Positions 15,670 through 24,330 are shown, numbered from the stretch's first letter. The stretch is 64,000 nucleotides of DNA from Shewanella mangrovi (GCF_000753795.1 NZ_JPEO01000011.1:1-64000), one strand, 5' to 3'. Made by a program: numbers and translations. The notes: generated by a model not told the origin, from the letters alone.

Positions 15670-16262
15670 TGCTCGATATTTCTGATGTCAAAGACGTCGT
15701 AACAGATGTTCGGCCAGCGATTTTTGACTCCTTTACGGTAAGAGAGCTATCAGAAGATGAGCTTCGCACGCTCGACAGTCCAATAACAGAAAGGCTTAGA
15801 CTTCATGAACGCTTGGAGCCATTGAGTGATGACTTCAAGGATGCTCTTGTAGAAAAAGAGTATTCAGAGCCTGTCATCGATGCCATAGGCAGCAATGAAG
15901 AAGCAGAGATCTACATGGATGCAGAGTTGGAATGCTCTGAAGTAAACGGCAAAGATGCGCTGATCAGGAGCGATATTGACCTCGATAAAACAGATGACTT
16001 CGGGAATACAAACCTTGAGCGAATGGAACGAGGTAAATCACCGTTAGATAAAGATGGCAAGCCAATTGAGCTTCATCACATTGGACAAACTTCAGATGCA
16101 CCGCTGGCCGAGCTGACAAAAGCTGAACATATGGGAAACGGTAATGATTCAGTTCTGCATGACAAGCTAAAAGAATCAGAAATTGACCGTGCTGAATTTA
16201 AAAAAGAGCGAGAAGAGCACTGGAAGGCTCGCGCCGAAGACATTAAACATAATTTAGAGTAA
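15666..16262 (+). CDS. LHH-type HNH/endonuclease VII toxin
   Basis: 198 residues. The C-terminal half (about 92-195) is an LHH nuclease domain: NLERMERGKSP, LDKDGKPIELHHIGQ with the LHH motif at 136-138, APLAELTKAEH, LHDKLKESEIDR and EREEHWKARAEDI. LHH domains are metal-dependent DNases usually found at the C-terminus of large polymorphic or contact-dependent toxins. Here the toxin is short: residues 1-90 are acidic and match no export domain I know. It overlaps the ATPase gene by 4 nt and ends 3 bp before its likely immunity gene. All motif histidines are present, so it looks active. Confidence 0.87.
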   Translation: MMLDISDVKDVVTDVRPAIFDSFTVRELSEDELRTLDSPITERLRLHERLEPLSDDFKDALVEKEYSEPVIDAIGSNEEAEIYMDAELECSEVNGKDALIRSDIDLDKTDDFGNTNLERMERGKSPLDKDGKPIELHHIGQTSDAPLAELTKAEHMGNGNDSVLHDKLKESEIDRAEFKKEREEHWKARAEDIKHNLE

Positions 16263-16265
16263 ATC

Positions 16266-16670
16266 ATGAATAAACTTCTATCACTGATCAAAGAAAATGA
16301 TGCTGATACCTTACCAGCTTCGGATGAACAAATTGCTCGAGCTGAGTTGGCATTGGGGCTCACATTCTCACCAGAATACCGTTCATACCTTCAAAGTATG
16401 GGGGTTGTCTCCTTTGGCGCAAATGAAACGTTTGGATTGGGCGTGAAGGACACTTCATTTTTGAATATTGTGTCTGCGCTGAGCGATTTCAGATCGTTTG
16501 CTAATTTCCCACATTCGCTCATCCCCATTTCAGACATTGGTGACGGGCACTACTACATGTATGACAATGCAAATCGGGAAGTCGTCACAATCGCCGTTCC
16601 AGATATGGGAATTAAATTTGTGAGTGATAATTTGGAGTCGTTTTTAATTAATCTACTCTTTCGAGAATAG
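16266..16670 (+). CDS. SUKH-family (SMI1/KNR4) immunity protein
   Basis: 134 residues with the SUKH pattern: DEQIARAELALGLTFSPEYR then SYLQSMGVVSFGANETFGLG (about 20-60), followed by PISDIGDGHYYMYD and a C-terminal amphipathic helix (NLESFLINLLFRE). SUKH proteins neutralise nuclease toxins of polymorphic systems, including LHH and HNH types. The 3-bp gap to the nuclease gene is the standard toxin-immunity arrangement. It should hold the nuclease inactive in the producing cell. Confidence 0.87.
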   Translation: MNKLLSLIKENDADTLPASDEQIARAELALGLTFSPEYRSYLQSMGVVSFGANETFGLGVKDTSFLNIVSALSDFRSFANFPHSLIPISDIGDGHYYMYDNANREVVTIAVPDMGIKFVSDNLESFLINLLFRE

Positions 16671-16671
16671 C

Positions 16672-16699
16672 CAGCCTATGGTGGTTACACCGTAGGCTG
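16672..16699 (+). terminator. Strong hairpin ending the nuclease/immunity operon
   Basis: CAGCCTATGGTG and CACCGTAGGCTG pair over 12 positions (one G-U) around GTTA, 1 bp after the immunity stop codon. No U-run follows (TAGCTTGAAAA), so it may act with Rho or as an mRNA stabiliser. Confidence 0.65.
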
Positions 16700-17124
16700 T
16701 AGCTTGAAAAGTTATGGAAATTCAATATGGTGCAACTAAATGGCTTTGGTTTTACAATCATGAATGGCCACACAAAGCCAATGGTGGAAAGCCACCATTG
16801 ATGGCAGCTTAACCTCTACTTTTAACTGCGGTTAAAAATGGTAATTTTCCCTAGTTTGTAAAACTAACAAGATGGTCAACGGTCGGAAAGATAGATAAGT
16901 AATATCACCCCAATAATAAGCAAGAGTGGTAAACACCTGATTATCCACGCACCAAATTCATATGAAGTCATATCTCTGTTGAAGTCAAAAGACCACCTAT
17001 GTTTGCTGAAACCTCGTCACAATAACGTTTACAAGGTTTCCAAAATCGCTGTCGGTTGCCAATGCTTAAAGCCAAGGCAACCACAACGGTTCAAATCGTT
17101 ACCCAATTCAAAGGCGTTCAGAGT
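16700..17124. other. Gene-free stretch with two further inverted repeats
   Basis: About 425 bp between convergent genes. It contains a perfect hairpin, CAATGGTGG-AAAG-CCACCATTG (16779-16800), and a wider inverted repeat, GGTTGCC (17054-17060) with GGCAACC (17076-17082), the latter close to the end of the ecsC-like gene. No convincing ORF was seen in either direction. Confidence 0.6.
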
Positions 17125-17922
17125 TTAATCTATCAACTTAAGGTCGTTATAGATCTTCTGGATACGCTCCTTACCGTGCTTTCGCTCCAACTTGCGTACA
17201 ACGAAATGACCCGTTGCCATATCTTGAAAATGATCCATAAATAAGGTGTTGATAATAGCGCCACCTGCTGCCCCAATTGCAGGCACAGCCTGTGCGGCAA
17301 CCTTTTCGGTTACTTGGATACTGAACCGTTCTGCAATACTCGCGATAAATCTAACCAAAGCCGGCGATCCATCTGCCGTTAGAGCATTGGCAGCTAAAAA
17401 CGCTGAGGCATCTGATACGGCTTTTCCTAGTGCGGTTCTAACAGCGTAGTATCCACTTTCTGAACCATCATCAGAAACACTCGGCCCACCAAGAGCGAAT
17501 ACTTCCAAACACGCCAGCTTTACCTCATTCTGAGAGATTGATTCACCATGGCTTCTTGCAATGTCAGCGATGGATCTGAGCATAATGGTGGTGGAAATTG
17601 GCAACTCGACCGCAAGAGCCGTTAGTCCAAAGAAACCGCCAACCCCGCCAGATATTGCCACGCCCAGCTTGTGCCATCTATTTGAAGATTGATTTCCTGG
17701 CAGATCTTTCATTGTAAAGATTGCAGCTTCTGACGCCTTCATTAATGAAGATTTTGTTACTTCACCAATATTCTTTTGCCAACCGTTAGGCAGTAGACCA
17801 AACCCCCTTTCTATTGGTTCTCCAATAAAGTTAGTCGCCTTCGCAGCGATACCGGGATTTTCGAGTAGCATTTTTGCATTTTTTAACTCTTGCAACTCGC
17901 TTTCAGATAAGTTGAATTCCAT
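17125..17922 (-). CDS. EcsC-family protein
   Basis: 265 residues. The N-terminal ELQELKNAKMLLENPGIAAK and the central alternating Gly/Ala hydrophobic stretches (GGVGGFFGLTALAVELPIST, with TTIMLRSIADIARSHGES; FALGGPSVSDDG; AAQAVPAIGAAGGAIINTLF) are the EcsC-family signature, ending in HFVVRKLERKHGKERI. EcsC-family proteins are associated with membranes but their biochemical role is unclear. The hydrophobic segments may be amphipathic helices that dip into the membrane. Monocistronic on the minus strand; may belong with the small genes just downstream on the island. Confidence 0.82.
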   Translation of the reverse strand: MEFNLSESELQELKNAKMLLENPGIAAKATNFIGEPIERGFGLLPNGWQKNIGEVTKSSLMKASEAAIFTMKDLPGNQSSNRWHKLGVAISGGVGGFFGLTALAVELPISTTIMLRSIADIARSHGESISQNEVKLACLEVFALGGPSVSDDGSESGYYAVRTALGKAVSDASAFLAANALTADGSPALVRFIASIAERFSIQVTEKVAAQAVPAIGAAGGAIINTLFMDHFQDMATGHFVVRKLERKHGKERIQKIYNDLKLID

Positions 17923-18070
17923 TTTTTTACCTTGATAAATAGCGTTCAGTATTCGAACTACTTGTTAATGACATATGCTCAGAAAACCGCCTGTGGCAAT
18001 TGGCTGTCACAGATATCCGACACTCAATTATTTACAATGACTATCAACAGCTTGTGAAAAACCTGGCGCA

Positions 18071-18304
18071 TCAATTTTTTTCCTTCACGCTTTCGTATAT
18101 CTCTTGAATGAGGAGAATGTCTTGTACGCCTATCTTTTCAATCACACGGTCAATCAGCTCATCTACTTGCGTACTAAGTTCACCCTGAAAGACGTATTTC
18201 TCATCGACCAATTTCCTGACTTCACGTTTAACAATGCTCTTCTGTAGCGTTTCAGGTAAAACCTTGCTCAAAACGCTTTTGATAAATCCCATGTGGTTCG
18301 CCAT
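18071..18304 (-). CDS. Hypothetical protein, 77 aa
   Basis: A small charged helical protein: MGFIKSVLSKVLPETLQKSI, then VKREVRKLVDEKYVFQ and ELIDRVIEKIGVQDILL. No membrane helix or known motif. An ATG four codons in (MGFIK) is an alternative start. It lies between the ecsC-like gene and another small ORF on the same strand; function unknown. Confidence 0.55.
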   Translation of the reverse strand: MANHMGFIKSVLSKVLPETLQKSIVKREVRKLVDEKYVFQGELSTQVDELIDRVIEKIGVQDILLIQEIYESVKEKN

Positions 18305-18379
18305 TTAATTTTTATTCCTTTTGTTATTTGAATTGCCGCGACTCAGTAAACCGACTGTTTGGCCCATTAAGACAAAAGC

Positions 18380-18664
18380 TCATTCATAACTAGGCAAATC
18401 TAACGAGCCGCCACACTGGTCCACATTGGGCAAAAAATTACCCGCATTAGGATTAAATCTGTCGCCATGACGAAGTGCTTCCTGACATACCGCAGTGTTT
18501 GACGCTAATGCTGCTCCTACAGCTATTGCACCAACAACACAAACCAAGCCAACTACCAGATCTGACGATGTAAGTGACAACTCTAGGCTTCCCGCTTTCA
18601 AGCTCAAAACGTCTTTATTCTCACCTTGATTTCTTATTTCCATTTCAGCCACCAATTGATACAT
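18380..18664 (-). CDS. Hypothetical small membrane protein, 94 aa
   Basis: A polar N-terminus with a beta-like segment (DVLSLKAGSLELSLTSSD), one Gly/Ala-rich transmembrane helix (about 36-56; LVVGLVCVVGAIAVGAALAS), and a Cys-containing C-terminal tail (CQEALRHGDRFNPNAG, DQCGGSLDLPSYE) that is probably periplasmic. The start may be the internal ATG of MEIRNQ. It is transcribed divergently from the XRE regulator, which may control it. No family recognised. Confidence 0.6.
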   Translation of the reverse strand: MYQLVAEMEIRNQGENKDVLSLKAGSLELSLTSSDLVVGLVCVVGAIAVGAALASNTAVCQEALRHGDRFNPNAGNFLPNVDQCGGSLDLPSYE

Positions 18665-18773
18665 ACCAAATGATTAATAAACTACTGGTTTATACATGCC
18701 GATAAGAATATAACCAAATTTGTTTATGTCAACTGTATTTTTAGTTAAACTATAAAAAATTTCGGAGGTACCA
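18665..18773. promoter_or_regulatory. Divergent promoter region with palindromes
   Basis: An AT-rich 109-bp spacer between the small membrane gene and the XRE regulator. It holds TAAAC-TACTG-GTTTA and a TAGTTAAACTATA near-palindrome, plausible regulator sites. A strong ribosome binding site, GGAGGT, lies 6 bp before the regulator ATG. Confidence 0.5.
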
Positions 18774-19244
18774 ATGGAAACATCGTTCAACACTGTCTTA
18801 GCCCTAACAATCAAACAGAAAAGAGAGGAACAAAAACTCACTCAAGCTCAAGTAGCAGAGCTTATGGGGATGACGAGTGCCGGATGGGGAAAAATCGAGA
18901 ATGGGCAGGCAACGTTATCTATTGATAACATTTATAAATTTTGCCAACTCAAGGAGATTAATATCGATGTTTCTTCGCTGATAAACTTAGCCGAGCTTCG
19001 AGTCAAGGAGCTGACTAAAGCTGGATGGAGCGTTGGCACGCTTCCCAAGAGAGAAGATGACAAGCTTCTATGGGGATACACTTTCGATAAATCTTTGTCC
19101 TCAAATTTAAAAGTGAAGGCTGCATTTTTAGGCGTCGCTGCCGTATCACCCGCATTGGGTGGAATTATTAGTGCTGCGGTGGTTGGTGCTGAGTTAGCGG
19201 GTAAGTTTTTTGAAAAAAAGGACGATGACTCATCTGATAAGTAA
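18774..19244 (+). CDS. XRE-family regulator with hydrophobic C-terminal helix
   Basis: 156 residues. The N-terminal XRE helix-turn-helix (about 9-65) reads TIKQKREEQKLTQAQVAELM, MTSAGWGKIENGQATLSIDN. After a linker, a Gly/Ala hydrophobic segment (about 118-146; FLGVAAVSPALGGIISAAVV then GAELAGKFF) and an acidic-lysine tail follow. A DNA-binding protein with such a C-terminus may be membrane-associated or oligomerise through that helix. The helix resembles the glycine-rich segments in the nearby membrane protein and EcsC-like protein. It probably regulates the divergent gene. Confidence 0.8.
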   Translation: METSFNTVLALTIKQKREEQKLTQAQVAELMGMTSAGWGKIENGQATLSIDNIYKFCQLKEINIDVSSLINLAELRVKELTKAGWSVGTLPKREDDKLLWGYTFDKSLSSNLKVKAAFLGVAAVSPALGGIISAAVVGAELAGKFFEKKDDDSSDK

Positions 19245-19329
19245 TTTATACAGATGTCGAAATCGCCAGCTTGGTAAAGCGATAAGTAACGGAAGTGTCG
19301 AAACGCTAGACAAAGAAATTAGTACCAAG

Positions 19330-19349
19330 TACTGGACAGATATCCAGTA
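19330..19349. other. Hairpin in the intergenic region upstream of the integrase
   Basis: TACTGGA-CAGATA-TCCAGTA, a perfect 7-bp stem about 85 bp after the XRE-regulator stop, without a U-run. The 19245-19541 stretch has no other gene; it may hold recombinase arm or excision sites, but I could not identify an attachment core. Confidence 0.4.
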
Positions 19350-19541
19350 TTGAGTAATATGGTAGGTGAGATTTTCACCAATAGGTAAACTGTTAGAAAA
19401 TCGAGAGATGCAGTTGGGGCAGAGTGGCGGCAACCACCCTACCCCGTACCGGCTGCGACGACCTTAAAGCGACCCCAGCCGATGGCGCAATGTTAGCGAA
19501 ATCCATCGGATAGGGACAGATCTATTTTGATGGAGGCCACT

Positions 19542-20723
19542 ATGGCTCATATTCGCGTGCGCCCGAATGGACGTATTCAGTTCGATCTTCATTTATATGG
19601 TCGCCGTTTTCGTGAAGGCACGAAAATGATGGCTACCCCTAAAAATCTCAATCAAGCCAAAGCAACATTGAAGCAGATGAACGCGGAAATCGACCTTGGC
19701 ACCTTTCAGTACCGAGATTACTTCCCACGAAGCAAAAAGGTCGCGCTGTTTGAAGCGCTGCAACGTGAAAAGCATCCAGATAGGCTGTACCCCTTCTTTG
19801 ATACCTACGCCAATGAATGGTTTGAACGGCAAAAGGCTAAGTGGAAATCCAGCTACACCAGCACGGTACGCAATACGCTAGACCGTTACCTCATCCCCAA
19901 ATTTGGCAACACGCTTATTTCGGAAGTGACCTTGGCACAAGTTGATTACTATCGTGATGATTTGATGGCTGAGAAAAATCCACATGGGGAGCGCAAACTG
20001 TCCAATCGCCGTATCAACGGTATTCTGTGGCCGCTGGTAGCTATTCTCAGCCTTGCTGCAGATGAGTTTGCATTCACTTACCCGCTAAGGCGCTATAAGG
20101 CGTTAAAAGAAGAGCGTGCAGACTCACACCCCATGACGATGGAAGAGGTGCACAAATTTTTGGATAAGGTGGATATTGAATGGCGCGACTACTTTATCGT
20201 GCGCTTTTGGACGGGCATGCGCAGCTGTGAAATGCATGGGCTGCAATGGGACAACATCGACTTTAACCATCACCTTATCCATATTCGCCAGAATTGGGTC
20301 AATGGTGAACTCGGTGATGTAAAAACGCCGAAGTCTCGTCGTGATTTGCGTATGTGTGACACACTGTTAGATGTGTTTACAAGGCTGAAAGAGCGAAACC
20401 TGCGCCGTGGGGGCGATTCACAGTTTGTGTTTACTCACCAAGGTGAACCGTTAGATACCCATTTCGTCAGTAAAAAACTGTGGTTTCCAACCTTAAAGAA
20501 AGCAGAGCTTGCTCGGCGGCGCCCATATGAAACACGCCATACCGCTGCGGTGTTACATATCGCTGCGCATGAAAATCCACTCTACATTTCCCACATGTTG
20601 GGACACAGTGACACTAAGCTACTGTTTAACGTATACGCACCCTATGTAGCGAATGCCTCTCGTCAGGATGGACAGGCATTTAGCAAGTTGATGGCATCAG
20701 GACGAAGCGCTGAGCGAGTATAA
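19542..20723 (+). CDS. Tyrosine recombinase/integrase
   Basis: 393 residues. An N-terminal arm-binding region with the MAHIRVRPNGRIQFDLHLYG motif is followed by a SAM-like core-binding domain (about 85-190) and the catalytic domain. Catalytic residues: Arg of TGMRSCEMHGL (about 227), Arg-His of ETRHTAAVL (about 332-333), His of MLGHSD (about 355), nucleophile Tyr of NVYAPY (about 365). In box II a Tyr replaces the first His of HxxR, as in many Arm-DNA-bind integrases. I use the ATG at 19542 because GGAGG lies 5 bp before it; 19527 (TTG) and 19530 are upstream alternatives. It marks the right end of the island. Confidence 0.9.
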   Translation: MAHIRVRPNGRIQFDLHLYGRRFREGTKMMATPKNLNQAKATLKQMNAEIDLGTFQYRDYFPRSKKVALFEALQREKHPDRLYPFFDTYANEWFERQKAKWKSSYTSTVRNTLDRYLIPKFGNTLISEVTLAQVDYYRDDLMAEKNPHGERKLSNRRINGILWPLVAILSLAADEFAFTYPLRRYKALKEERADSHPMTMEEVHKFLDKVDIEWRDYFIVRFWTGMRSCEMHGLQWDNIDFNHHLIHIRQNWVNGELGDVKTPKSRRDLRMCDTLLDVFTRLKERNLRRGGDSQFVFTHQGEPLDTHFVSKKLWFPTLKKAELARRRPYETRHTAAVLHIAAHENPLYISHMLGHSDTKLLFNVYAPYVANASRQDGQAFSKLMASGRSAERV

Positions 20724-20737
20724 GGTGAATATGTGCA

Positions 20738-20760
20738 AGAGGCGGGATTAACCCGCCTCT
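20738..20760. terminator. Bidirectional terminator between integrase and glmM
   Basis: AGAGGCGGG-ATTAA-CCCGCCTCT, a perfect 9-bp GC-rich stem 14 bp past the integrase stop, followed by ATTCTTT on the plus strand. The convergent genes on either side make shared termination likely. Confidence 0.8.
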
Positions 20761-20802
20761 ATTCTTTACCTCAATCGCTATGATGAGATAAACGACAACC
20801 GA

Positions 20803-22140
20803 CTAAATCGCTTGTTTTACAACGTCAACGATCCGCTGAGCGAGTAGGTGAACATTAGCTTCATCTTCACCCTCGACCATGACCCGTACCAGTGGCTCGG
20901 TTCCAGACTTACGCAGTAATACGCGACCAGTTTCACCAAGCTCTTCTTCAACGCCTGCAACGACCAATTTCACTTCTTGCGCGACCAGTGGATCTTTACC
21001 ACCATCGAAACGAATGTTCAGCAGTACTTGAGGAAGTAACGTCATCGGCGCAAGCAGTTCTTCCAGTGACTTTTGCTGACGCTGCATGGCTGCAAGCACC
21101 TGGATACCAGCAACGATACCATCACCCGTTGTACAGTAATCCAAATTAATCACGTGCCCAGAGTTTTCACCACCAATACGCCAACCTTTTTCAGTCAGCA
21201 TTTCCATCACGTAACGATCACCCACTTTGGAGCGAGCAAATGGAATGTCCAATGCTTTAAGCGCCAATTCGAGACCGAGATTCGACATCTGTGTGCCCAC
21301 AACACCACCAACCAAAGCACCTCGTTGATGAGCATCACTGGCCAAGATATAGAGAATTTGATCACCATCGATAACGTATCCATCTTTGGTCACCATCATG
21401 ATACGGTCACCGTCACCGTCCAATGCGATCCCCAAATCAGCTTGGTTAGCAACGACAGCCGCAGAGATTGCCGCCATAGCGGTTGCGCCTACTTTATCGT
21501 TGATATTGGTGCCATTTGGCTCCGCGCCAATGACGACAACTTCAGCACCGAGTTCTCTGAAAACACTCGGCGCAATGTGATACGTGGCACCATGCGCACA
21601 ATCAACAACGATTTTGAGGCCATCTAAGGATTGATTAGACGGGAAATTGCCTTTGCAAAATTCAATATAACGACCAGCAGCATCGTTAATGCGCGACACT
21701 TTGCCTAACAGTTTGGATTCGACACATTCAAGAGGGCGTTCAAGCTCAGCTTCAATTTCTAGCTCAAGCGCATCATCAAGTTTAGTGCCTTTAGACGAGA
21801 AGAACTTGATGCCGTTGTCATAGTAAGGGTTATGAGAAGCACTAATCACAATACCGGCTTCAGCCCTAAATGTACGGGTAAGGTACGCGACAGCTGGGGT
21901 TGGCATGGGTCCCATCAACATAACGTTCAAACCAGATGCGCATAATCCAGCTTCCAAAGCGGATTCAAGCATATAGCCAGAGATACGAGTGTCCTTACCA
22001 ATAAGTACCTTTTTTGTTCCTGTACGCGATAACACGCGCCCTGCAGCCCATCCCAACTTCAATGCCAGCTCAGGCGTCATATTGCTGCCACCCACACGGC
22101 CACGGATACCATCAGTACCGAAAAACTTCCTTTCTTTCAC
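20803..22140 (-). CDS. glmM: Phosphoglucosamine mutase
   Basis: 445 residues, the usual GlmM length. Visible: start [16 protein letters not shown], phosphoserine loop [12 protein letters not shown] (Ser102), metal loop DGDGDR (241-246), sugar loop GGENSGHV, and the phosphate-binding [12 protein letters not shown]. It converts glucosamine-6-phosphate to glucosamine-1-phosphate for UDP-GlcNAc. It lies at the distal end of the polysaccharide cluster. Shewanella genomes usually also carry a glmM in the folP-linked housekeeping locus, so this may be a second copy dedicated to the glycan (inference). Confidence 0.93.
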   Translation of the reverse strand: MKERKFFGTDGIRGRVGGSNMTPELALKLGWAAGRVLSRTGTKKVLIGKDTRISGYMLESALEAGLCASGLNVMLMGPMPTPAVAYLTRTFRAEAGIVISASHNPYYDNGIKFFSSKGTKLDDALELEIEAELERPLECVESKLLGKVSRINDAAGRYIEFCKGNFPSNQSLDGLKIVVDCAHGATYHIAPSVFRELGAEVVVIGAEPNGTNINDKVGATAMAAISAAVVANQADLGIALDGDGDRIMMVTKDGYVIDGDQILYILASDAHQRGALVGGVVGTQMSNLGLELALKALDIPFARSKVGDRYVMEMLTEKGWRIGGENSGHVINLDYCTTGDGIVAGIQVLAAMQRQQKSLEELLAPMTLLPQVLLNIRFDGGKDPLVAQEVKLVVAGVEEELGETGRVLLRKSGTEPLVRVMVEGEDEANVHLLAQRIVDVVKQAI

Positions 22141-22175
22141 TTAGTTATACCTAATTAATATTGATGTTTTTCTGA

Positions 22176-23180
22176 TTATAAATAATAGTTTTTATACCAT
22201 TCAGCGAATGCCTGAACGCCTTCTTTGATACCAACTTTCGGCTTATAACCTATCGCTTTAAACAGATCTTCGGTATCTGCCCTAGTGGCTTGTACATCCC
22301 CATCCTGCATTCCCATCATGATTTTCTCTGCTTTTTTGCCAAGTGCAGCTTCAAGTTCTGCGATGAAATCCATCAACTTAACCGGACTGCCATTCCCGAT
22401 GTTGTATACTCGGAAAGGTGCCAAACTGGTGGCTGGTGAACCAGATTCAACAGTCCAGTCGCTGTTAGGTTCAGGGATATGCTCGGCGCAACGGATCACC
22501 CCTTCAACGATATCGTCGATATAGGTGAAATCACGGCTCATGTTACCATGGTTGAATACTTTAATCGGCTTATCTGCCGTAATTGCATTAGCAAACAACA
22601 TCGGAGCCATGTCTGGACGTCCCCAAGGACCATATACGGTAAAGAATCGCAAACCAGTGGTCGGTAATCCGTAAAGATGGGAGTAACTATGCGCCATCAC
22701 TTCATTGGCTTTTTTAGTCGCAGCGTAAAACGACACAGGATGGTCAACGGAATCACTGGTCGCAAACGGCATCTTACGGTTTAAGCCATATACCGAGCTT
22801 GATGACGCATACACTAAATGCCCAACTTTATGCTGGCGACAGCCTTCGAGAACGCAAAGTGTACCGATTAAATTGCTGTCAGCGTAAGCAAAAGGATTGG
22901 TAATCGAGTAACGTACGCCAGCTTGGGCGCCCAAATGGATCACCCGTTCAAATTGGCCTTCAGCAAACAGCGACGCCATCCCTTCACGATCTGACAAGTC
23001 AAGCTGCTTAAAGGTAAACAGCGATTGTCCATCGAGTTTGTTTAGTCTGTCTTGCTTGAGACTGACATCGTAGTAATCATTGAGGTTATCAATACCAAGG
23101 ACTTCATGCCCTAAGTTACAAAGACGTTCAGAAACACTTGAACCTATAAATCCGGCTGCACCGGTAACCAGATATTTCAT
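22176..23180 (-). CDS. UDP-glucuronate 4-epimerase-type NAD-dependent epimerase
   Basis: 334 residues, an extended short-chain dehydrogenase: GAAGFIGSSVSERL (NAD-binding), IDNLNDYYDVSLKQDRL, HLGAQAGVRYSITNPFAY, YASSSSVYGLNRKMPF, and YAATKKANEVMAHSYSHLYG (catalytic Tyr-Lys). The QAGVRYS and GxDxAPMLFANAI patterns are those of UDP-glucuronate 4-epimerases (CapI/WbnF type), which make UDP-galacturonate. This implies an acidic sugar in the surface polysaccharide. UDP-GlcA itself would need a dehydrogenase that is not in the window. Confidence 0.85.
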   Translation of the reverse strand: MKYLVTGAAGFIGSSVSERLCNLGHEVLGIDNLNDYYDVSLKQDRLNKLDGQSLFTFKQLDLSDREGMASLFAEGQFERVIHLGAQAGVRYSITNPFAYADSNLIGTLCVLEGCRQHKVGHLVYASSSSVYGLNRKMPFATSDSVDHPVSFYAATKKANEVMAHSYSHLYGLPTTGLRFFTVYGPWGRPDMAPMLFANAITADKPIKVFNHGNMSRDFTYIDDIVEGVIRCAEHIPEPNSDWTVESGSPATSLAPFRVYNIGNGSPVKLMDFIAELEAALGKKAEKIMMGMQDGDVQATRADTEDLFKAIGYKPKVGIKEGVQAFAEWYKNYYL

Positions 23181-23316
23181 AATATCCCTTAATAAACTAT
23201 TCTTCTCTTTGGATAGTGTTCAAAAGCTTGTTTATCCCTTTATAAAAAAGATTCCTTCACTTCAATAAGTCATAGAAACCTCAATATCTCGACTGGTTAA
23301 ATATAAAAAGCACAAA

Positions 23317-24330
23317 CTATTTATAGCCATTGGGATTAAGTGACTGCCAATGCCAGCTGGATTCAACCATATCTGTCAATGTGTGTTCTGCTTTCCAACC
23401 AAGCTCCATCGCCGACAAATTAGGATCGGCATAACAAGATGCTATATCGCCATCTCTTCTCGGAGAAAATTCAAATGGTAGTGATTTACCACAAGCGACT
23501 TCAAAAGCATGCAGCATTTCGAGCACACTATACCCAACGCCAGTACCTAAGTTATAGGTGACTAATCCCGGCTTAGTCCGCAGCTTATCTAATGCTTTTA
23601 AATGCCCTCTAGCCAAATCCACTACATGTATATAATCGCGAACGCCAGTACCATCAGGAGTGGGGTAATCATTTCCAAAAATACTTAATTTTTCGCGCTT
23701 CCCAACAGCCACCTGTGCGATATAGGGCATAAGGTTATTAGGAATATCACTCGGATCTTCACCAATCAAACCACTCTCATGAGCACCGACAGGGTTGAAA
23801 TAACGTAACCGAGCAATATTCCATCGCGGATCAGCTTTGTGGAGATCTTCAAGGATATTCTCCACCATCAATTTTGACTCACCATAAGGGTTAGTGGCAC
23901 GTCCAGTTGGAAAATCTTCTTTAATTGGTAATGACGCTGGATCACCGTACACAGTTGCAGAAGAGCTAAATACTAGATTAAACACTCCTGCTGCGGTCAT
24001 TGCCTCAACTAAGACTAAAGAGCCAGCTACATTGTTCTGGTAATACTTTACAGGCTTGCTTACCGACTCACCAACCGACTTAAGTCCGGCGAAATGGATC
24101 ACCGCCTCAATAGCATGTTTACTAAATATTTGTTGAAGTATCTCTGCATCGCGAATATCCCCTTGGTAAAAAGTCACCTCTTTATTCGTGATTTGTTTAA
24201 CGCGCTGCAGCGATTCAACACTTGAGTTACTGAAGTTATCGAGTACCACAACATCCTCATCGATCGACAGTAATTCAACGAGCGTATGGCTACCGATGTA
24301 ACCGGCTCCACCTGTGACTAACACTGACAT
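23317..24330 (-). CDS. galE: UDP-glucose 4-epimerase
   Basis: 337 residues, full length. Motifs: [50 protein letters not shown] and [12 protein letters not shown] (catalytic Tyr-Lys). It interconverts UDP-Glc and UDP-Gal, and possibly the N-acetyl forms, supplying galactose or GalNAc to the O-unit. A GT6-family transferase in this cluster would need exactly such a donor. Confidence 0.93.
   Translation of the reverse strand: MSVLVTGGAGYIGSHTLVELLSIDEDVVVLDNFSNSSVESLQRVKQITNKEVTFYQGDIRDAEILQQIFSKHAIEAVIHFAGLKSVGESVSKPVKYYQNNVAGSLVLVEAMTAAGVFNLVFSSSATVYGDPASLPIKEDFPTGRATNPYGESKLMVENILEDLHKADPRWNIARLRYFNPVGAHESGLIGEDPSDIPNNLMPYIAQVAVGKREKLSIFGNDYPTPDGTGVRDYIHVVDLARGHLKALDKLRTKPGLVTYNLGTGVGYSVLEMLHAFEVACGKSLPFEFSPRRDGDIASCYADPNLSAMELGWKAEHTLTDMVESSWHWQSLNPNGYK

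Noticed and set aside
1..20723. Prophage
   Set aside because: Only an integrase is present; no capsid, tail, terminase, lysis or replication genes were seen.
21073..21627. 184-aa plus-strand ORF opposite glmM
   Set aside because: Antisense shadow of a complete conserved gene.
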